A stretch of 46,551 nucleotides of DNA from Bacteroidales bacterium (GTDB lineage: Bacteria; Bacteroidota; Bacteroidia; Bacteroidales; Tenuifilaceae). The DNA lies in contig DSBV01000047.1 of NCBI GenBank assembly GCA_011045955.1, positions 1 to 46,551 on the forward strand, written 5' to 3'. This document shows, piece after piece, positions 8,271 to 17,635 of this stretch (within the stretch, counting starts at the first letter, position 1; each line of letters starts with the position of its first letter). A model generated the notes under the pieces. The model was given only the letters and a program-made list of their open reading frames with translations. It was not told the DNA's origin and ran no database searches. Made by a program: the position numbers and the translations under genes.

Positions 8271-10184
8271 TTATTTCACCTCTTCAAAATCAACATCGGT
8301 CACTTCCTGGTCGTTGCCCGATGAGGACGAGCTACCTGCGTTAGCATTGGCTTGCTGTCCGGCACCTGCGTTAGCTTGAGCCTGTGCCTTGTAAAGTTCC
8401 TCCGATGCAGCCTGCCAAGCAGCATTGAGTTCGTTGGTTGCGCTCTCAATGGAGGCTAAATCTTGGCTCTTGTGAGCGTCCTTAAGTTTGCCAAGAGCTG
8501 CCTCAATGGTGGACTTCTTATCGGCAGGGAGCTTATCGCCAAACTCCTTGAGTTGCTTTTCGGTTTGGAAAATCAGGCTGTCGGCAGCGTTAATCTTCTC
8601 GATACGCTCTTTTTCTCGGCGGTCGGCCTCTTCGTTGCGTTTGGCTTCCTCGCGCATGCGCTTGATTTCCTCTTCAGTAAGACCCGATGAAGCCTCAATT
8701 CGTATTTTCTGCTCTTTGCCTGTACCTCTATCCTTAGCAGTTACATGGAGAATACCGTTTGCGTCGATATCGAAAGTAACCTCAATTTGGGGTACACCAC
8801 GTGGGGCAGGGGGGATTCCATCGAGGTGGAAACGTCCAATGGTTTTGTTATCCTTTGCCATGGGGCGTTCCCCTTGAAGCACATGTATTTCAACGGACGG
8901 TTGATTATCGGCAGCGGTTGTAAACACCTCGGTTTTACGGGTAGGGATGGTTGTATTGGCTTCAATGAGCTTGGTGAAAACACCTCCTAAGGTTTCGATA
9001 CCAAGCGAAAGAGGGGTAACGTCAAGCAAAAGAACATCCTTTACCTCCCCGGTAAGCACGCCACCCTGAATGGCTGCGCCAACGGCAACAACCTCATCGG
9101 GGTTTACACCCTTATTGGGTTTGCGGTTAAAAAACTTTTCAACCACCTCCTGAACCTTAGGGATACGGGTTGAACCACCAACCAGAATTACCTCGTCGAT
9201 ATCGGTAGGCTGTAGGTCAGCATCGGCTAATGCTTTACGGCATGGTTCAACGGTGCGTTGAATAAGATGGTCGGCTAGTTTCTCAAACTGGGCTCGGGTT
9301 AAGGTTTTAACTAGGTGTTTGGGTATTCCATTAACCGGCATGATGTACGGTAGGTTGATTTCGGTAGTAGTTGTGCTTGAGAGTTCAATCTTAGCTTTTT
9401 CCGCAGCTTCCTTTAAGCGTTGGAGAGCCATGGGGTCTTTGCGGAGGTCAACGCCTTCGTCTTTCAGGAACTCATCAGCTAGCCAATCAATAATTACTTG
9501 ATCAAAGTCGTCGCCCCCAAGGTGGGTATCGCCATTAGTTGACTTAACCTCAAAAACTCCATCGCCCAGTTCAAGGATTGAGATATCGAAGGTTCCCCCT
9601 CCGAGGTCATAAACAGCCACTTTGATGTCTTTATTCTTTTTATCGAGCCCGTAAGCCAATGCTGCTGCAGTAGGCTCGTTGATGATACGACGAACCTTTA
9701 GGCCTGCAATTTCACCTGCTTCTTTGGTAGCCTGCCGTTGCGAATCGCTGAAGTATGCCGGAACGGTGATAACGGCCTCGGTTACTTCGTGTCCCAGGTA
9801 ATCCTCGGCAGTTTTCTTCATCTTCTGGAGAATCATTGAGGATATCTCCTGAGAGGTGTACAGGCGGCCATCAATATCCACACGTGGTGTGTTATTATCG
9901 CCACGAGCCACCTTGTAGGGCACACGAGGAACTTCTACCTGTGCAACCTTGTCGTAGGTTTCACCCATGAAACGTTTAATTGAGAATATGGTTTTTTGGG
10001 GGTTTATGATGGCCTGGCGTTTTGCAGGGTCGCCAACCTTGCGTTCACCGTTTTCGGCAAATGCAACCACCGATGGGGTAGTGCGCTTACCCTCGCTGTT
10101 TGTAATAACAACCGGTTCGTTACCTTCCATTACGGCAACGCATGAGTTGGTTGTTCCTAAATCAATTCCTATTATCTTGCTCAT
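8271..10184 (-). CDS. dnaK: Chaperone DnaK (Hsp70)
   Basis: ATP-driven Hsp70 chaperone that folds nascent and stress-damaged proteins with DnaJ and GrpE in the cytoplasm. The 637 residues match full length. The nucleotide-binding domain starts [14 protein letters not shown] (5-18) and contains the second phosphate motif [14 protein letters not shown] and the adenosine motif [13 protein letters not shown]. The interdomain linker [15 protein letters not shown] is intact, followed by the substrate-binding beta domain, helical lid and a low-complexity Ala/Gly/Asn/Ser tail ending in the conserved acidic [11 protein letters not shown]. It is transcribed alone: promoter at 10220-10250, terminator at 8229-8250. 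Neither dnaJ nor grpE is adjacent. I see no CIRCE inverted repeat upstream. Confidence 0.99.
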   Translation of the reverse strand: MSKIIGIDLGTTNSCVAVMEGNEPVVITNSEGKRTTPSVVAFAENGERKVGDPAKRQAIINPQKTIFSIKRFMGETYDKVAQVEVPRVPYKVARGDNNTPRVDIDGRLYTSQEISSMILQKMKKTAEDYLGHEVTEAVITVPAYFSDSQRQATKEAGEIAGLKVRRIINEPTAAALAYGLDKKNKDIKVAVYDLGGGTFDISILELGDGVFEVKSTNGDTHLGGDDFDQVIIDWLADEFLKDEGVDLRKDPMALQRLKEAAEKAKIELSSTTTTEINLPYIMPVNGIPKHLVKTLTRAQFEKLADHLIQRTVEPCRKALADADLQPTDIDEVILVGGSTRIPKVQEVVEKFFNRKPNKGVNPDEVVAVGAAIQGGVLTGEVKDVLLLDVTPLSLGIETLGGVFTKLIEANTTIPTRKTEVFTTAADNQPSVEIHVLQGERPMAKDNKTIGRFHLDGIPPAPRGVPQIEVTFDIDANGILHVTAKDRGTGKEQKIRIEASSGLTEEEIKRMREEAKRNEEADRREKERIEKINAADSLIFQTEKQLKEFGDKLPADKKSTIEAALGKLKDAHKSQDLASIESATNELNAAWQAASEELYKAQAQANAGAGQQANANAGSSSSSGNDQEVTDVDFEEVK

Positions 10185-10219
10185 TGCTTTAAAAATTTAT
10201 TGTTATACTTTAATTTTTT

Positions 10220-10250
10220 CAAATTTCGTTGTTCCTATCGTTATGTTCAA
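10220..10250 (-). promoter_or_regulatory. Candidate dnaK promoter (-33 TTG, -7 gAaaTTTG)
   Basis: On the minus strand TTG (complement of 10248-10250) is followed after exactly 20 nt by GAAATTTG (complement of 10220-10227). This fits the Bacteroidota arrangement TTG-N17-23-TAnnTTTG with one mismatch. Predicted start near 10213 leaves a leader of about 30 nt. The divergent intergenic stretch 10185-10477 otherwise shows only AT-rich DNA and the panB promoter. Confidence 0.55.
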
Positions 10251-10459
10251 TCATTATGCCATTTAAAAAAAAACAGTAGAAAAGACGAAAATCTGTCATA
10301 ATTATTTGAGATTTCAGTAATCCTTTGTCAGGTTTCTTTGTTTAATTAGGGTTGATGTGTTTATAAAGCACAGGTTTTCAGATGCAACTGCACATGTGTG
10401 CCTTTTTGTCAGTTTTGTCTATTTTAATAAATTAGCTTAGATTTTCCTGAATATTAGAT

Positions 10460-10467
10460 TACCTTTG
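10460..10467 (+). promoter_or_regulatory. Candidate panB -7 promoter box
   Basis: TACCTTTG matches the TAnnTTTG consensus exactly. No clean -33 TTG is present, only TTA around 10437. Predicted initiation at about 10473 lies only about five bases before the upstream ATG at 10478, which favours the second in-frame ATG at 10490 as the panB start. Confidence 0.5.
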
Positions 10468-10489
10468 GCAAATATTAATGTTTGAATCT

Positions 10490-11305
10490 ATGTCGAGCGA
10501 GAGTAAAGTAAAAGTGGTAACCACCCATGTGCTTCAGGAGATGAAGGTTAGGGGTGAGAAGATAGCAATGCTAACAGCATACGATTACTCCATGGCCAGA
10601 ATACTGGATGCTGCAGGGATTGATGTTTTGCTTGTTGGCGACTCAGCGTCGAACGTAATGGCAGGCCATGTATCAACCCTTCCCATTACTCTTGACCAAA
10701 TGATTTACCATGCCAGTTCGGTGGTACGTGGGGTAAAACGTGCCTTAGTGGTGGTTGATATGCCTTTTGGTACCTATCAAGGTAATTCAAAGCTAGCCCT
10801 GCACTCCGCCATTCAGATTATGAAGGAGAGCGGCGCCGACGCCGTTAAGCTCGAAGGTGGTTCAGAAATTATCGATTCGGTTGAACGAATACTCTCGGCT
10901 GGCATTCCAGTTATGGGACATCTTGGACTTACGCCCCAGTCAATCCATAAGTTTGGAACTTATGTGGTTAGAGCGCGCGATGAGGCTGAGGCCAATAAGT
11001 TGGTTGAAGACGCTCACCTACTCGAAAAAGCAGGTTGCTTTGCCATTGTCCTGGAGAAAATCCCTGCTGCGTTGGGGCAAAAGGTTGCATCGGAGATCAA
11101 GATTCCGGTGATTGGTATAGGTGCAGGTAGAGATGTCGATGGGCAGGTTTTGGTAACCCACGATATGCTTGGAATCAACCAGGAGTTTTCGCCCCGCTTT
11201 CTTAGGCGGTACCATAATCTGAATGCAGAAATGCTTGGCGCATTTCAGGCCTACATTAACGATGTGAAATCGCTCGATTTCCCTAACGAACGTGAGCAAT
11301 ACTAA
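10490..11305 (+). CDS. panB: 3-methyl-2-oxobutanoate hydroxymethyltransferase
   Basis: PanB transfers a hydroxymethyl group from 5,10-methylene-tetrahydrofolate to alpha-ketoisovalerate, giving ketopantoate, the first committed step of pantothenate and CoA synthesis. Visible family motifs, numbered from the ATG at 10478: [10 protein letters not shown] (31-40), the metal-binding Asp of [10 protein letters not shown] (D55), D94 in [15 protein letters not shown] (123-128) and the catalytic Glu193 of VLEKIP, then [15 protein letters not shown]. Length about 271 is normal. I start it at ATG 10490 (MSSESKVKV) because of the promoter position; ATG at 10478 would add four residues. It heads a three-gene plus-strand run with gaps of 8 bp each. 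No panC or panD is nearby. Confidence 0.96.
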   Translation: MSSESKVKVVTTHVLQEMKVRGEKIAMLTAYDYSMARILDAAGIDVLLVGDSASNVMAGHVSTLPITLDQMIYHASSVVRGVKRALVVVDMPFGTYQGNSKLALHSAIQIMKESGADAVKLEGGSEIIDSVERILSAGIPVMGHLGLTPQSIHKFGTYVVRARDEAEANKLVEDAHLLEKAGCFAIVLEKIPAALGQKVASEIKIPVIGIGAGRDVDGQVLVTHDMLGINQEFSPRFLRRYHNLNAEMLGAFQAYINDVKSLDFPNEREQY

Positions 11306-11313
11306 TTTAGAAG

Positions 11314-12012
11314 ATGGCAAATTTCTCAAGCGACAGAATTCTTTACGAGGATAACCACTTTATTGCAGTCAATAAGTACTGTGGCGAAATTGTTCAGGCC
11401 GACAAAACTGGCGATGAATCGCTGGTTGAAACGGTTAAGCGGTATATTAAGGAGCGCGACAGCAAACCGGGGCGTGTATTTCTTGAAGTAACCCACCGTA
11501 TTGATAGGCCTGTGAGCGGAGTAGTGCTTTTTGCAAAAACAAGCAAGGGGTTAAGCCGCATCAATAATCTTTTTCAGGAAGGTAAAATAACCAAAAAGTA
11601 CTGGGCTATTGTTAAAAATATTCCTCCTGCAGAGTCTCAAACATTGGTGCATTACCTTTTACGCGATAATAAAAAGAATAAGTCGTATGTGTACAATCGC
11701 GAGGTGCATGGTTCAAAAGTTGCAAAACTGAAGTATGAGTTCGTGGGTAGGACTGAGAATTATTACCTGCTAGTAATAGACCTTATCACTGGCAGGCATC
11801 ATCAAATACGAGCACAACTTTCCAAAATTGGTTGTCCTATCCGTGGCGATCTTAAATATGGCTATCCCCGATCAAACTCCAATGGTGGTATCGATCTGCA
11901 TTCAAGGATTTTTGGGTTTACCCATCCAATTTCAGGGGAGGAAATAAAAATTGCTGCACCTCCTCCCAATGAGAAACTGTGGAATGAGTTTTTATTGTTA
12001 GGCTTGGATTAG
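11314..12012 (+). CDS. RluA-family RNA pseudouridine synthase
   Basis: A 232-residue pseudouridine synthase of the RluA/RsuA superfamily, which isomerises specific uridines in rRNA or tRNA. The catalytic Asp is D64 in THRIDRPVSGVVLFAKT (motif HRLDxxxSG). Other motifs present are KKYWAIV and GRHHQIRAQLSKIGCPIRGD (the I/L-x-x-x-R-x-HQIR signature). There is no N-terminal S4 domain, so it is the short form. It is placed 8 bp after panB and 8 bp before the glucosaminidase gene, implying cotranscription without an obvious functional link. The exact target uridine cannot be told from sequence alone. Confidence 0.93.
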   Translation: MANFSSDRILYEDNHFIAVNKYCGEIVQADKTGDESLVETVKRYIKERDSKPGRVFLEVTHRIDRPVSGVVLFAKTSKGLSRINNLFQEGKITKKYWAIVKNIPPAESQTLVHYLLRDNKKNKSYVYNREVHGSKVAKLKYEFVGRTENYYLLVIDLITGRHHQIRAQLSKIGCPIRGDLKYGYPRSNSNGGIDLHSRIFGFTHPISGEEIKIAAPPPNEKLWNEFLLLGLD

Positions 12013-12020
12013 GTTTAGGT

Positions 12021-12956
12021 ATGAATAGGATTTTAGTAGTATTGCTTGCTACCCTAACAGGATTTCATTTATCAACCTCTGCTCAAAAGCGAATTTCGCG
12101 TGAGGAGTACATAAGCATCTATTCACATATTGCTGTTAATAACATGAAGCAGTATGGCGTACCTGCAAGTATTACTCTTGCTCAGGCCATACTGGAAAGC
12201 GATAATGGGAATAGCACATTGGCAGTAAAAGCCAATAACCATTTTGGCATAAAATGCCATAAGGACTGGACTGGGGCAACCATTTACCACGACGACGATC
12301 GAAAAGGGGAGTGCTTTAGAAAATACAAAAATCCAGAGCAATCGTTCACCGATCATAGCCTTTTTCTTAGAGGAAGGAAGCGCTATGCATTCCTTTTTGA
12401 ACTGAACCCTACCGATTACAAAGCTTGGGCTCGTGGATTAAAAAAGGCAGGTTACGCCACAAACCCTAGGTATGCCGAAATGCTTATTAGGATAATTGAG
12501 GATAACGAGCTTTACCGATACGACCAAGGAGTAGATGTGAGCATTAAACCGCCAAAATCAACTGTTACGGATTGGGATAATTACGAAATCAACCTCTACA
12601 AAAAGCGGCCAGTTTTTATTAGGAATAGAATTAAGTATGTTGCTGTTAGGGAAGGCGATTCCTTTGAATCGCTATCAAAGGAGTTGGAGTTAATGCCCTG
12701 GCAGCTATGCAAATACAACGACTTAACTCGCGATTCAGTTCTCCGTTCGGGACAGGAACTATACATTCAGCCCAAACGATGGAAAGCAGATAGGTCGAAT
12801 CCGGTTCATACTGTGGAACAGGGCGAAACCATGTATAAAATTTCGCAGATGTACGGTGTTAAGTTAAAGTCGCTTTACCGCAAAAATAGAATGAAACCAG
12901 GCGATGAACCAGAGGTGGGGCAACTTATTTACTTGAGGAAACGTAAACCCCTATAA
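12021..12956 (+). CDS. Exported N-acetylglucosaminidase (GH73) with two LysM domains
   Basis: A 311-residue peptidoglycan hydrolase. Signal peptide about 1-21 (ending LSTSAQ). The GH73 mannosyl-glycoprotein endo-beta-N-acetylglucosaminidase domain covers about 25-165, with the catalytic Glu59 in LAQAILESDNGNS and the family features NNHFGIKC and WARGLKKAGYATNPRYAEMLI. Two LysM peptidoglycan-binding modules follow at about 205-250 and 262-306 (HTVEQGETMYKISQMYGV). It probably cuts glycan strands during wall growth or division in the periplasm. Its 3' end overlaps the convergent fmt gene by 6 bp. Confidence 0.94.
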   Translation: MNRILVVLLATLTGFHLSTSAQKRISREEYISIYSHIAVNNMKQYGVPASITLAQAILESDNGNSTLAVKANNHFGIKCHKDWTGATIYHDDDRKGECFRKYKNPEQSFTDHSLFLRGRKRYAFLFELNPTDYKAWARGLKKAGYATNPRYAEMLIRIIEDNELYRYDQGVDVSIKPPKSTVTDWDNYEINLYKKRPVFIRNRIKYVAVREGDSFESLSKELELMPWQLCKYNDLTRDSVLRSGQELYIQPKRWKADRSNPVHTVEQGETMYKISQMYGVKLKSLYRKNRMKPGDEPEVGQLIYLRKRKPL

Positions 12957-13931
12957 CATTTCTATAAATTGAGTATTATGCCATCCCCTAAGGAATTCAT
13001 CAATTCCCATGGCTTTTTTACCTGCCTGTTGAACAGTTTTTAGCGCAAGGGCACCCTGTGAGCAAAAAACGTGGAAAAATGTTTTCCCATCGGTTTTCAC
13101 TGTCCCAGGCTTTTGTGAGTGAACCAGGTCAAGTTTTTCAGCCTGGTAAATTTTTATAGGTTTAATTGTTTCAACATTGCTCCTATTGGTTTTAAACTCT
13201 GCCCATGCAGCAGGGTATGGGCTAAGCCCCCTAATGTGGTTGAAAACATTAGGGGAGGGATTGTTCCAATCAACACGACAGGTTTCCTTAAAAATCTTGG
13301 GGGCTGGTTTTAGCTCTCCATCAACTTTGATTTGGTTTTGAGGAATTGGATTGATAGAACTAGCATAAAGCATGTTTATTGTTTCAACAACAAGACTTGC
13401 CCCTAGATACATCAGCTTATTGTGGAGTTCCCCGGCGGTTTCGGTTTCGCCTATGGGTATTCTTTTTTGAAGAAGGATACTACCAGTATCAATCTGGTCA
13501 TCAAGTAAAAAAGTGGTAACTCCAGTTTCCTTTTCACCATTGATGATAGCCCAATTTATAGGGGCTGCACCCCTGTACTGGGGTAAAAGCGATGCATGAA
13601 GGTTAAAGGTCCCTAAATGAGGAATTTGCCATACATCCCTAGGTAACATCCTAAAGGCAACCACAACAGCAATATCAGGATTTAACTCTTTAAGTGTTTG
13701 AATGAACTGCTGATCCTTTAGCTTTTCTGGCTGAAGTACAGGAATATGATTTTGCTTGGCAAAAACCTTTACGGGCGATGGATGAAGCTTTAAACCCCGG
13801 CCTGCGGGTTTGTCAGGTACAGTGATTACTGCTGACACGTTGTATCCTGCTTCAATTATCGATTTAAGCGGTTCAACGGCAAACTCGGGCGTGCCCATGT
13901 AAACAATGCGGGGTGATTCCTTTGCTGGCAT
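12951..13931 (-). CDS. fmt: Methionyl-tRNA formyltransferase
   Basis: Fmt formylates initiator Met-tRNA with 10-formyl-tetrahydrofolate so that translation can start. The 326 residues are standard. The formyltransferase domain has MGTPEFAVEPL near the start, and the catalytic Asn110 and His112 in NLHASLLPQYRGAAPINWAI, with Asp148 in DDQIDTGSIL, the equivalents of N106/H108/D144 of the E. coli enzyme. The C-terminal OB-like domain follows from about 210 (IKVDGELKPAPKI, IRGLSPYPAAWAEF). It starts 6 bp after ribBA, so the two are probably one transcript. The stop overlaps the convergent glucosaminidase gene. Confidence 0.98.
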   Translation of the reverse strand: MPAKESPRIVYMGTPEFAVEPLKSIIEAGYNVSAVITVPDKPAGRGLKLHPSPVKVFAKQNHIPVLQPEKLKDQQFIQTLKELNPDIAVVVAFRMLPRDVWQIPHLGTFNLHASLLPQYRGAAPINWAIINGEKETGVTTFLLDDQIDTGSILLQKRIPIGETETAGELHNKLMYLGASLVVETINMLYASSINPIPQNQIKVDGELKPAPKIFKETCRVDWNNPSPNVFNHIRGLSPYPAAWAEFKTNRSNVETIKPIKIYQAEKLDLVHSQKPGTVKTDGKTFFHVFCSQGALALKTVQQAGKKAMGIDEFLRGWHNTQFIEML

Positions 13932-13937
13932 CGGGTT

Positions 13938-15173
13938 TTAGTCCTTTTTGGGGTTGAAAAGGTTGATGTGTCCCATGCGTTCATGCTTTGTTTTGAGGTA
14001 AAACTCGTTGTAAGGGTTTGGTGGAATAACAAGGGGTATGTTTTCAACCACATGTAATCCATAGCCCTCAAGTCCACTTATCTTTTTAGGGTTGTTGGTA
14101 ATAAGTCTCATGTTTTTTACACCAACCTCGCGTAAAATGCTTGCCCCTACGCCATAATCGCGTTCATCGGGTTGGAATCCCAGTTCTACGTTGGCATCAA
14201 CGGTATCTAACCCTTCCTCTTGAAGTTTGTAGGCGTGTATCTTATTGAAAAGCCCTATGCCTCGTCCTTCCTGGTTGAGGTAAACTAAAACGCCTTTACC
14301 TGCTTTGTCAATCATTTTCATGGCCTCGTGGAGCTGCGGGCCGCAATCGCAGCGGTAGGAGCCAAAAATATCACCTGTAACACATGACGAGTGAACCCTT
14401 GCAAGAACAGGCTCATCGGGTTCCCATTCGCCTTTTATCAGGGCTACGTGCTCAAGACCATTGGTTTTTTGGCGGAATGGGATTAGGTCAAAATATCCAA
14501 ACTCCGTTGGTAGTTTAACCTTAACCCCTCTCTCCACAATGCTTTCGAATTGGAGCCTGTAACTTATCAAATCCTTAATGGTAACAATTTTCAAATTGAG
14601 CTCCTGGGCAATCTTAACAAGCTGGGGAAGGCGTGCCATGGTGCCATCGTCGTTCAAGATTTCAACCAGTACTCCACCGGGTGTAAGGCTTGCTAGCTGG
14701 GTAAGGTCAATGGCTGCTTCGGTATGGCCTGGGCGGCGTAAAACGCCCTTTTCTTTTGCGCGCAGCGGGAATATATGACCCGGTCGGGCAAGGTTTTCGG
14801 GTTTAGTATTGGGGTCAACAAGTGCCTTTATGGTTTTGGCTCTATCGACTGCCGATATACCAGTTGTACATCCATGTCCAATAAGGTCAACCGATACGGT
14901 AAACGCCGTGTGGTGCAAGGCGGTGTTACGGCCTACCATGAGTTCTAGTTCCAGCTCGTCGCACCGCTTTTCAGGCAGGGATGCACAAATTAATCCACGC
15001 CCATACTTTGCCATAAAGTTAATTATCTCAGGCGTGATTAGTTCAGCAGCAGCAATGAAATCGCCCTCATTCTCCCTATCCTCATCGTCAACCACTATTA
15101 TTACTCTTCCATTACGTAGCTCTTCTATTGCTTCATCAATTGTGTTTAACTTAATTTCTTCGTTGTTTGCCAT
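13938..15173 (-). CDS. ribBA: Bifunctional 3,4-dihydroxy-2-butanone 4-phosphate synthase / GTP cyclohydrolase II
   Basis: Supplies both precursors of riboflavin: ribulose 5-phosphate to dihydroxybutanone phosphate, and GTP to the pyrimidine precursor. The N-terminal synthase domain (about 8-205) carries [13 protein letters not shown] (27-39), [10 protein letters not shown] and [11 protein letters not shown]. The C-terminal cyclohydrolase II domain (about 206-400) has zinc ligands Cys264, Cys275 and Cys277 in [17 protein letters not shown], then [10 protein letters not shown] and the [12 protein letters not shown] loop. Both halves keep their key residues, so both activities are expected. Length 411 is normal for the fusion. 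No FMN riboswitch fits in the 71-bp upstream gap; a -7 box lies at 15212-15219. Confidence 0.98.
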   Translation of the reverse strand: MANNEEIKLNTIDEAIEELRNGRVIIVVDDEDRENEGDFIAAAELITPEIINFMAKYGRGLICASLPEKRCDELELELMVGRNTALHHTAFTVSVDLIGHGCTTGISAVDRAKTIKALVDPNTKPENLARPGHIFPLRAKEKGVLRRPGHTEAAIDLTQLASLTPGGVLVEILNDDGTMARLPQLVKIAQELNLKIVTIKDLISYRLQFESIVERGVKVKLPTEFGYFDLIPFRQKTNGLEHVALIKGEWEPDEPVLARVHSSCVTGDIFGSYRCDCGPQLHEAMKMIDKAGKGVLVYLNQEGRGIGLFNKIHAYKLQEEGLDTVDANVELGFQPDERDYGVGASILREVGVKNMRLITNNPKKISGLEGYGLHVVENIPLVIPPNPYNEFYLKTKHERMGHINLFNPKKD

Positions 15174-15211
15174 TGTGCTGCCAGAATAAATTGATTAAAA
15201 AAAGGATTACG

Positions 15212-15219
15212 CAAAATTA
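15212..15219 (-). promoter_or_regulatory. Candidate ribBA -7 promoter box
   Basis: Minus-strand TAATTTTG fits TAnnTTTG exactly and lies 39 bp before the ribBA ATG, predicting a leader of about 32 nt. No TTG is seen at the -33 distance, so this is a moderate-confidence call. Confidence 0.4.
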
Positions 15220-15244
15220 GTATTTTGAAAGGAAAAATATCTTG

Positions 15245-16423
15245 TTAATTATCGGCTTTTCGGGTTACCTTCTCCCAAATATGTGTCTGTTTGCCAGTAA
15301 AAAAATAAAAAAATCCTTTTAGCATGGTAATATTCATCATAAAACCATAGTATGGGAAGGTTACAATAGCGTTTACTTTAGAGCGATTCCGGAACAAATA
15401 TCCTACAATAACTAGTAGGTAAATAAAAGCAATAGTAATCATGGAGATTACGTAAATTAACGAACCATTGGGATTTAGTGATATAATTGCTGCGTTAAGT
15501 AATGGAGCAGCAACAATAGCAGGAGGAATCAAAACCCAACGCAAAAGTTTATGTGAAAAAAACTTGAAAGCCACTTCGGCACTTTTAAATGGATTTAGGA
15601 GATAAACATGTCTGCATAGTGCTTGAAAACAGCCGGCAGCAATTCTCACCTTTCGTTTCTTCTCATCCTCAACCGTAAGGGAACCAGTTTCCGATGCTAC
15701 TGCGCCATTCTCGTATTTAACCTTATATCCCTGTTTGATTATATTTGCCGATACCTCAAAATCATCGAGTATAGTGTTGGCTTGTAAGGGTTTAAATAGG
15801 TTTGTTCTAATGGCATATAGTTCACCTGTGCCTGCGAGCGTTGAACCGGAGCAGCTTTCCACCATTTTCATAAATGATTCAAACCTCCAGTATAGTCCTT
15901 CACCTTTCGATGCCAAGGCATCAGTTTGGCTCCACAAAACTTTTTTCTGACCTGCAACACAACCCACCTCTGTGTTTTCAAAATGTTTAATCAAATCGAT
16001 AATTGAGTTTAGGGATAGAAATGTATTGGCATCAGTGAATACGGTGAAAGGAGTTTTTACCAGCTTCATCGCATAGTTTATGGATTGGGCTTTCCCTACT
16101 CTTTCAGGATTCGAAACGAACGTAATGCCATTAAGTTTATTTAGCAATTCAGGGGTAGTGTCCGTACTGCCATCGTCAACCCAGATCTGAAATAATTTAT
16201 CGGATGGGTAGTTCAGGCTGAGGGTATTTTGATATTTTGCCAATACGTATTTTTCCTCGTTATGTGCGGCAATAACGATGGTCACTTCCGGTAGATGACT
16301 AGTATTGGTTTCAGGTGAATTGTTTTTTCTTCGTGCACATAATATCCAAAGTACCAGTATGTATATGCTATATGTGTACAGAACAACACCAATTGCTAGC
16401 CAGAAAAGGAAATGGAGCATCAT
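15245..16423 (-). CDS. Membrane-anchored family 2 glycosyltransferase
   Basis: A 392-residue inverting glycosyltransferase. One N-terminal membrane helix (about 5-29) is followed by a cytoplasmic GT-A domain with VTIVIAAHNEE (47-57), the nucleotide-binding WVDDGSTD (81-88), a DxD-like TDAN (130-133), GTGELYAI and the acceptor-side DDFE (220-223). At least two membrane helices follow (about 296-316 and 322-343). The QxxRW motif of processive synthases is absent (RKVRIAAGCFQ instead), so it may add single sugars. The start ATGATG overlaps the stop of the upstream GT4 gene by 4 bp. With that gene and the Lpt-type permease it forms a likely surface-glycan transcript. Donor and acceptor are unknown. 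Confidence 0.92.
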   Translation of the reverse strand: MMLHFLFWLAIGVVLYTYSIYILVLWILCARRKNNSPETNTSHLPEVTIVIAAHNEEKYVLAKYQNTLSLNYPSDKLFQIWVDDGSTDTTPELLNKLNGITFVSNPERVGKAQSINYAMKLVKTPFTVFTDANTFLSLNSIIDLIKHFENTEVGCVAGQKKVLWSQTDALASKGEGLYWRFESFMKMVESCSGSTLAGTGELYAIRTNLFKPLQANTILDDFEVSANIIKQGYKVKYENGAVASETGSLTVEDEKKRKVRIAAGCFQALCRHVYLLNPFKSAEVAFKFFSHKLLRWVLIPPAIVAAPLLNAAIISLNPNGSLIYVISMITIAFIYLLVIVGYLFRNRSKVNAIVTFPYYGFMMNITMLKGFFYFFTGKQTHIWEKVTRKADN

Positions 16424-17628
16424 CCCTCTAGTTTTTTGTAAAACCCGGTAAGTTTTTCGGCTAGCACAACAGCATCGAGGTTATTCTGAGCAAATTCCAT
16501 GGCGTTATGCGCAATTTTTTTTCCTAGGTCGGGGTTGTCGATTAGTGAGCATACCGCTTTGGCAAATTCATCGGGCGAATCGGCTATGAGAATGTGCTCG
16601 TTGTGCTTGATATCAATACCCTTAACAGCCATACTTGTAGCAACAATAGCTCTTTGCAGGTACATGCCCTCAATAATTTTAATCCGAATTCCACTACCTG
16701 AGAGTAGGGGTACGACCATTATTGGGCATTTGCTCAGAAAAGTTGAAGAATTGGCTACCTGTCCATGGAAAATGATGTTGCGCTCGGTAATTAGTCTTTC
16801 TGCCAGTTCTTCTGAAGCGTTCCGTCCGGCAATGTGAAACTCGATCTCAGGAATTTCCGATTGAATACGAGGCCAAACCCAGTTGATAAACCAATTTAAA
16901 CCCTCAATGTTTGGCAACCAATCCAATGCACCAATGTAACAAATTGATGGGAAGTCAACTGGTTCAAAATCTTCGACAATCTCTTCCTTTAAATATCCAG
17001 CAGGTATGGTTATTGTAGGTTTGTTAAAATTATTTACCACAAACCACTGCCTGTCGGGTTCGGCAATGGCTACAAGGGCATCGACCTTACTTGAAATGTT
17101 CGATTCAACCCGCGCCAATCGTTTGGCAAGAACCTTAAAATAGAACTTCTTAACTTTATTAGTCTCGTTTTCGGATAGTTTTAGCCAAATATGATGTTCC
17201 ACATTATGGCTCCTTAGCGAAAGGATTCCCTTAAAATGACTACGAATGGTATTAATGTAGGGGTAAAGGTAAAGCCCCTCAAGTTGGACAACATCAAAAT
17301 GCTCGTTCAAAAGAATTTTTCTCATTAACCTTTTAAAGGGGGTACTTATGAATCGCTCAATGTTATAGGGGCGTAGCGAAAAAAAGAAGTTGAGGATATA
17401 CCCTAAAAGGGTAGTTTTGATATTAACGTGTAGGATCTCAAAATTAACAAGAGCTTTAATCTCATTTGGAATTATTTCCAGCGAACTAGGGTGTTTTTGA
17501 GTACTTAAGGTTAGCACTGTTACATTATTGCCCGCTTTAGCAAGTCCAAGGCACATGTTAAGCGTTGCCAGCGTTCCCCCATCAACACTGGGGTAGGGTG
17601 GTTTGTGGGAAATTACAAGGATTCGCAT
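16420..17628 (-). CDS. Family 4 glycosyltransferase
   Basis: A 402-residue GT-B retaining glycosyltransferase. The N-terminal Rossmann domain starts MRILVISHKPPYPSVDGGTL, exactly where GT4 enzymes normally begin. I therefore set the start at ATG 17628; an upstream in-frame ATG at 17727 would add 33 non-homologous-looking residues and overlap the permease gene by 92 bp. The C-terminal donor domain contains ICYIGALDWLPNIEG and the nucleotide-sugar motif SGSGIRIKIIEGM followed by VATSMAVKGI. The gene begins 7 bp after the permease stop and overlaps the next GT2 gene by 4 bp. A role in LPS or capsule assembly is inferred only from its neighbours. Confidence 0.92.
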   Translation of the reverse strand: MRILVISHKPPYPSVDGGTLATLNMCLGLAKAGNNVTVLTLSTQKHPSSLEIIPNEIKALVNFEILHVNIKTTLLGYILNFFFSLRPYNIERFISTPFKRLMRKILLNEHFDVVQLEGLYLYPYINTIRSHFKGILSLRSHNVEHHIWLKLSENETNKVKKFYFKVLAKRLARVESNISSKVDALVAIAEPDRQWFVVNNFNKPTITIPAGYLKEEIVEDFEPVDFPSICYIGALDWLPNIEGLNWFINWVWPRIQSEIPEIEFHIAGRNASEELAERLITERNIIFHGQVANSSTFLSKCPIMVVPLLSGSGIRIKIIEGMYLQRAIVATSMAVKGIDIKHNEHILIADSPDEFAKAVCSLIDNPDLGKKIAHNAMEFAQNNLDAVVLAEKLTGFYKKLEG

Positions 17629-17635
17629 TTGATAT

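Noticed and set aside
10185-10477. CIRCE element or HrcA control of dnaK
   Set aside because: No 9-bp inverted repeat of the CIRCE type is present; only the Bacteroidota-type promoter is seen.
15174-15244. FMN riboswitch before ribBA
   Set aside because: The 71-bp gap is too short for the RFN element and lacks its conserved stem sequences; likewise no SAH riboswitch fits in the 11-bp gap before ahcY.
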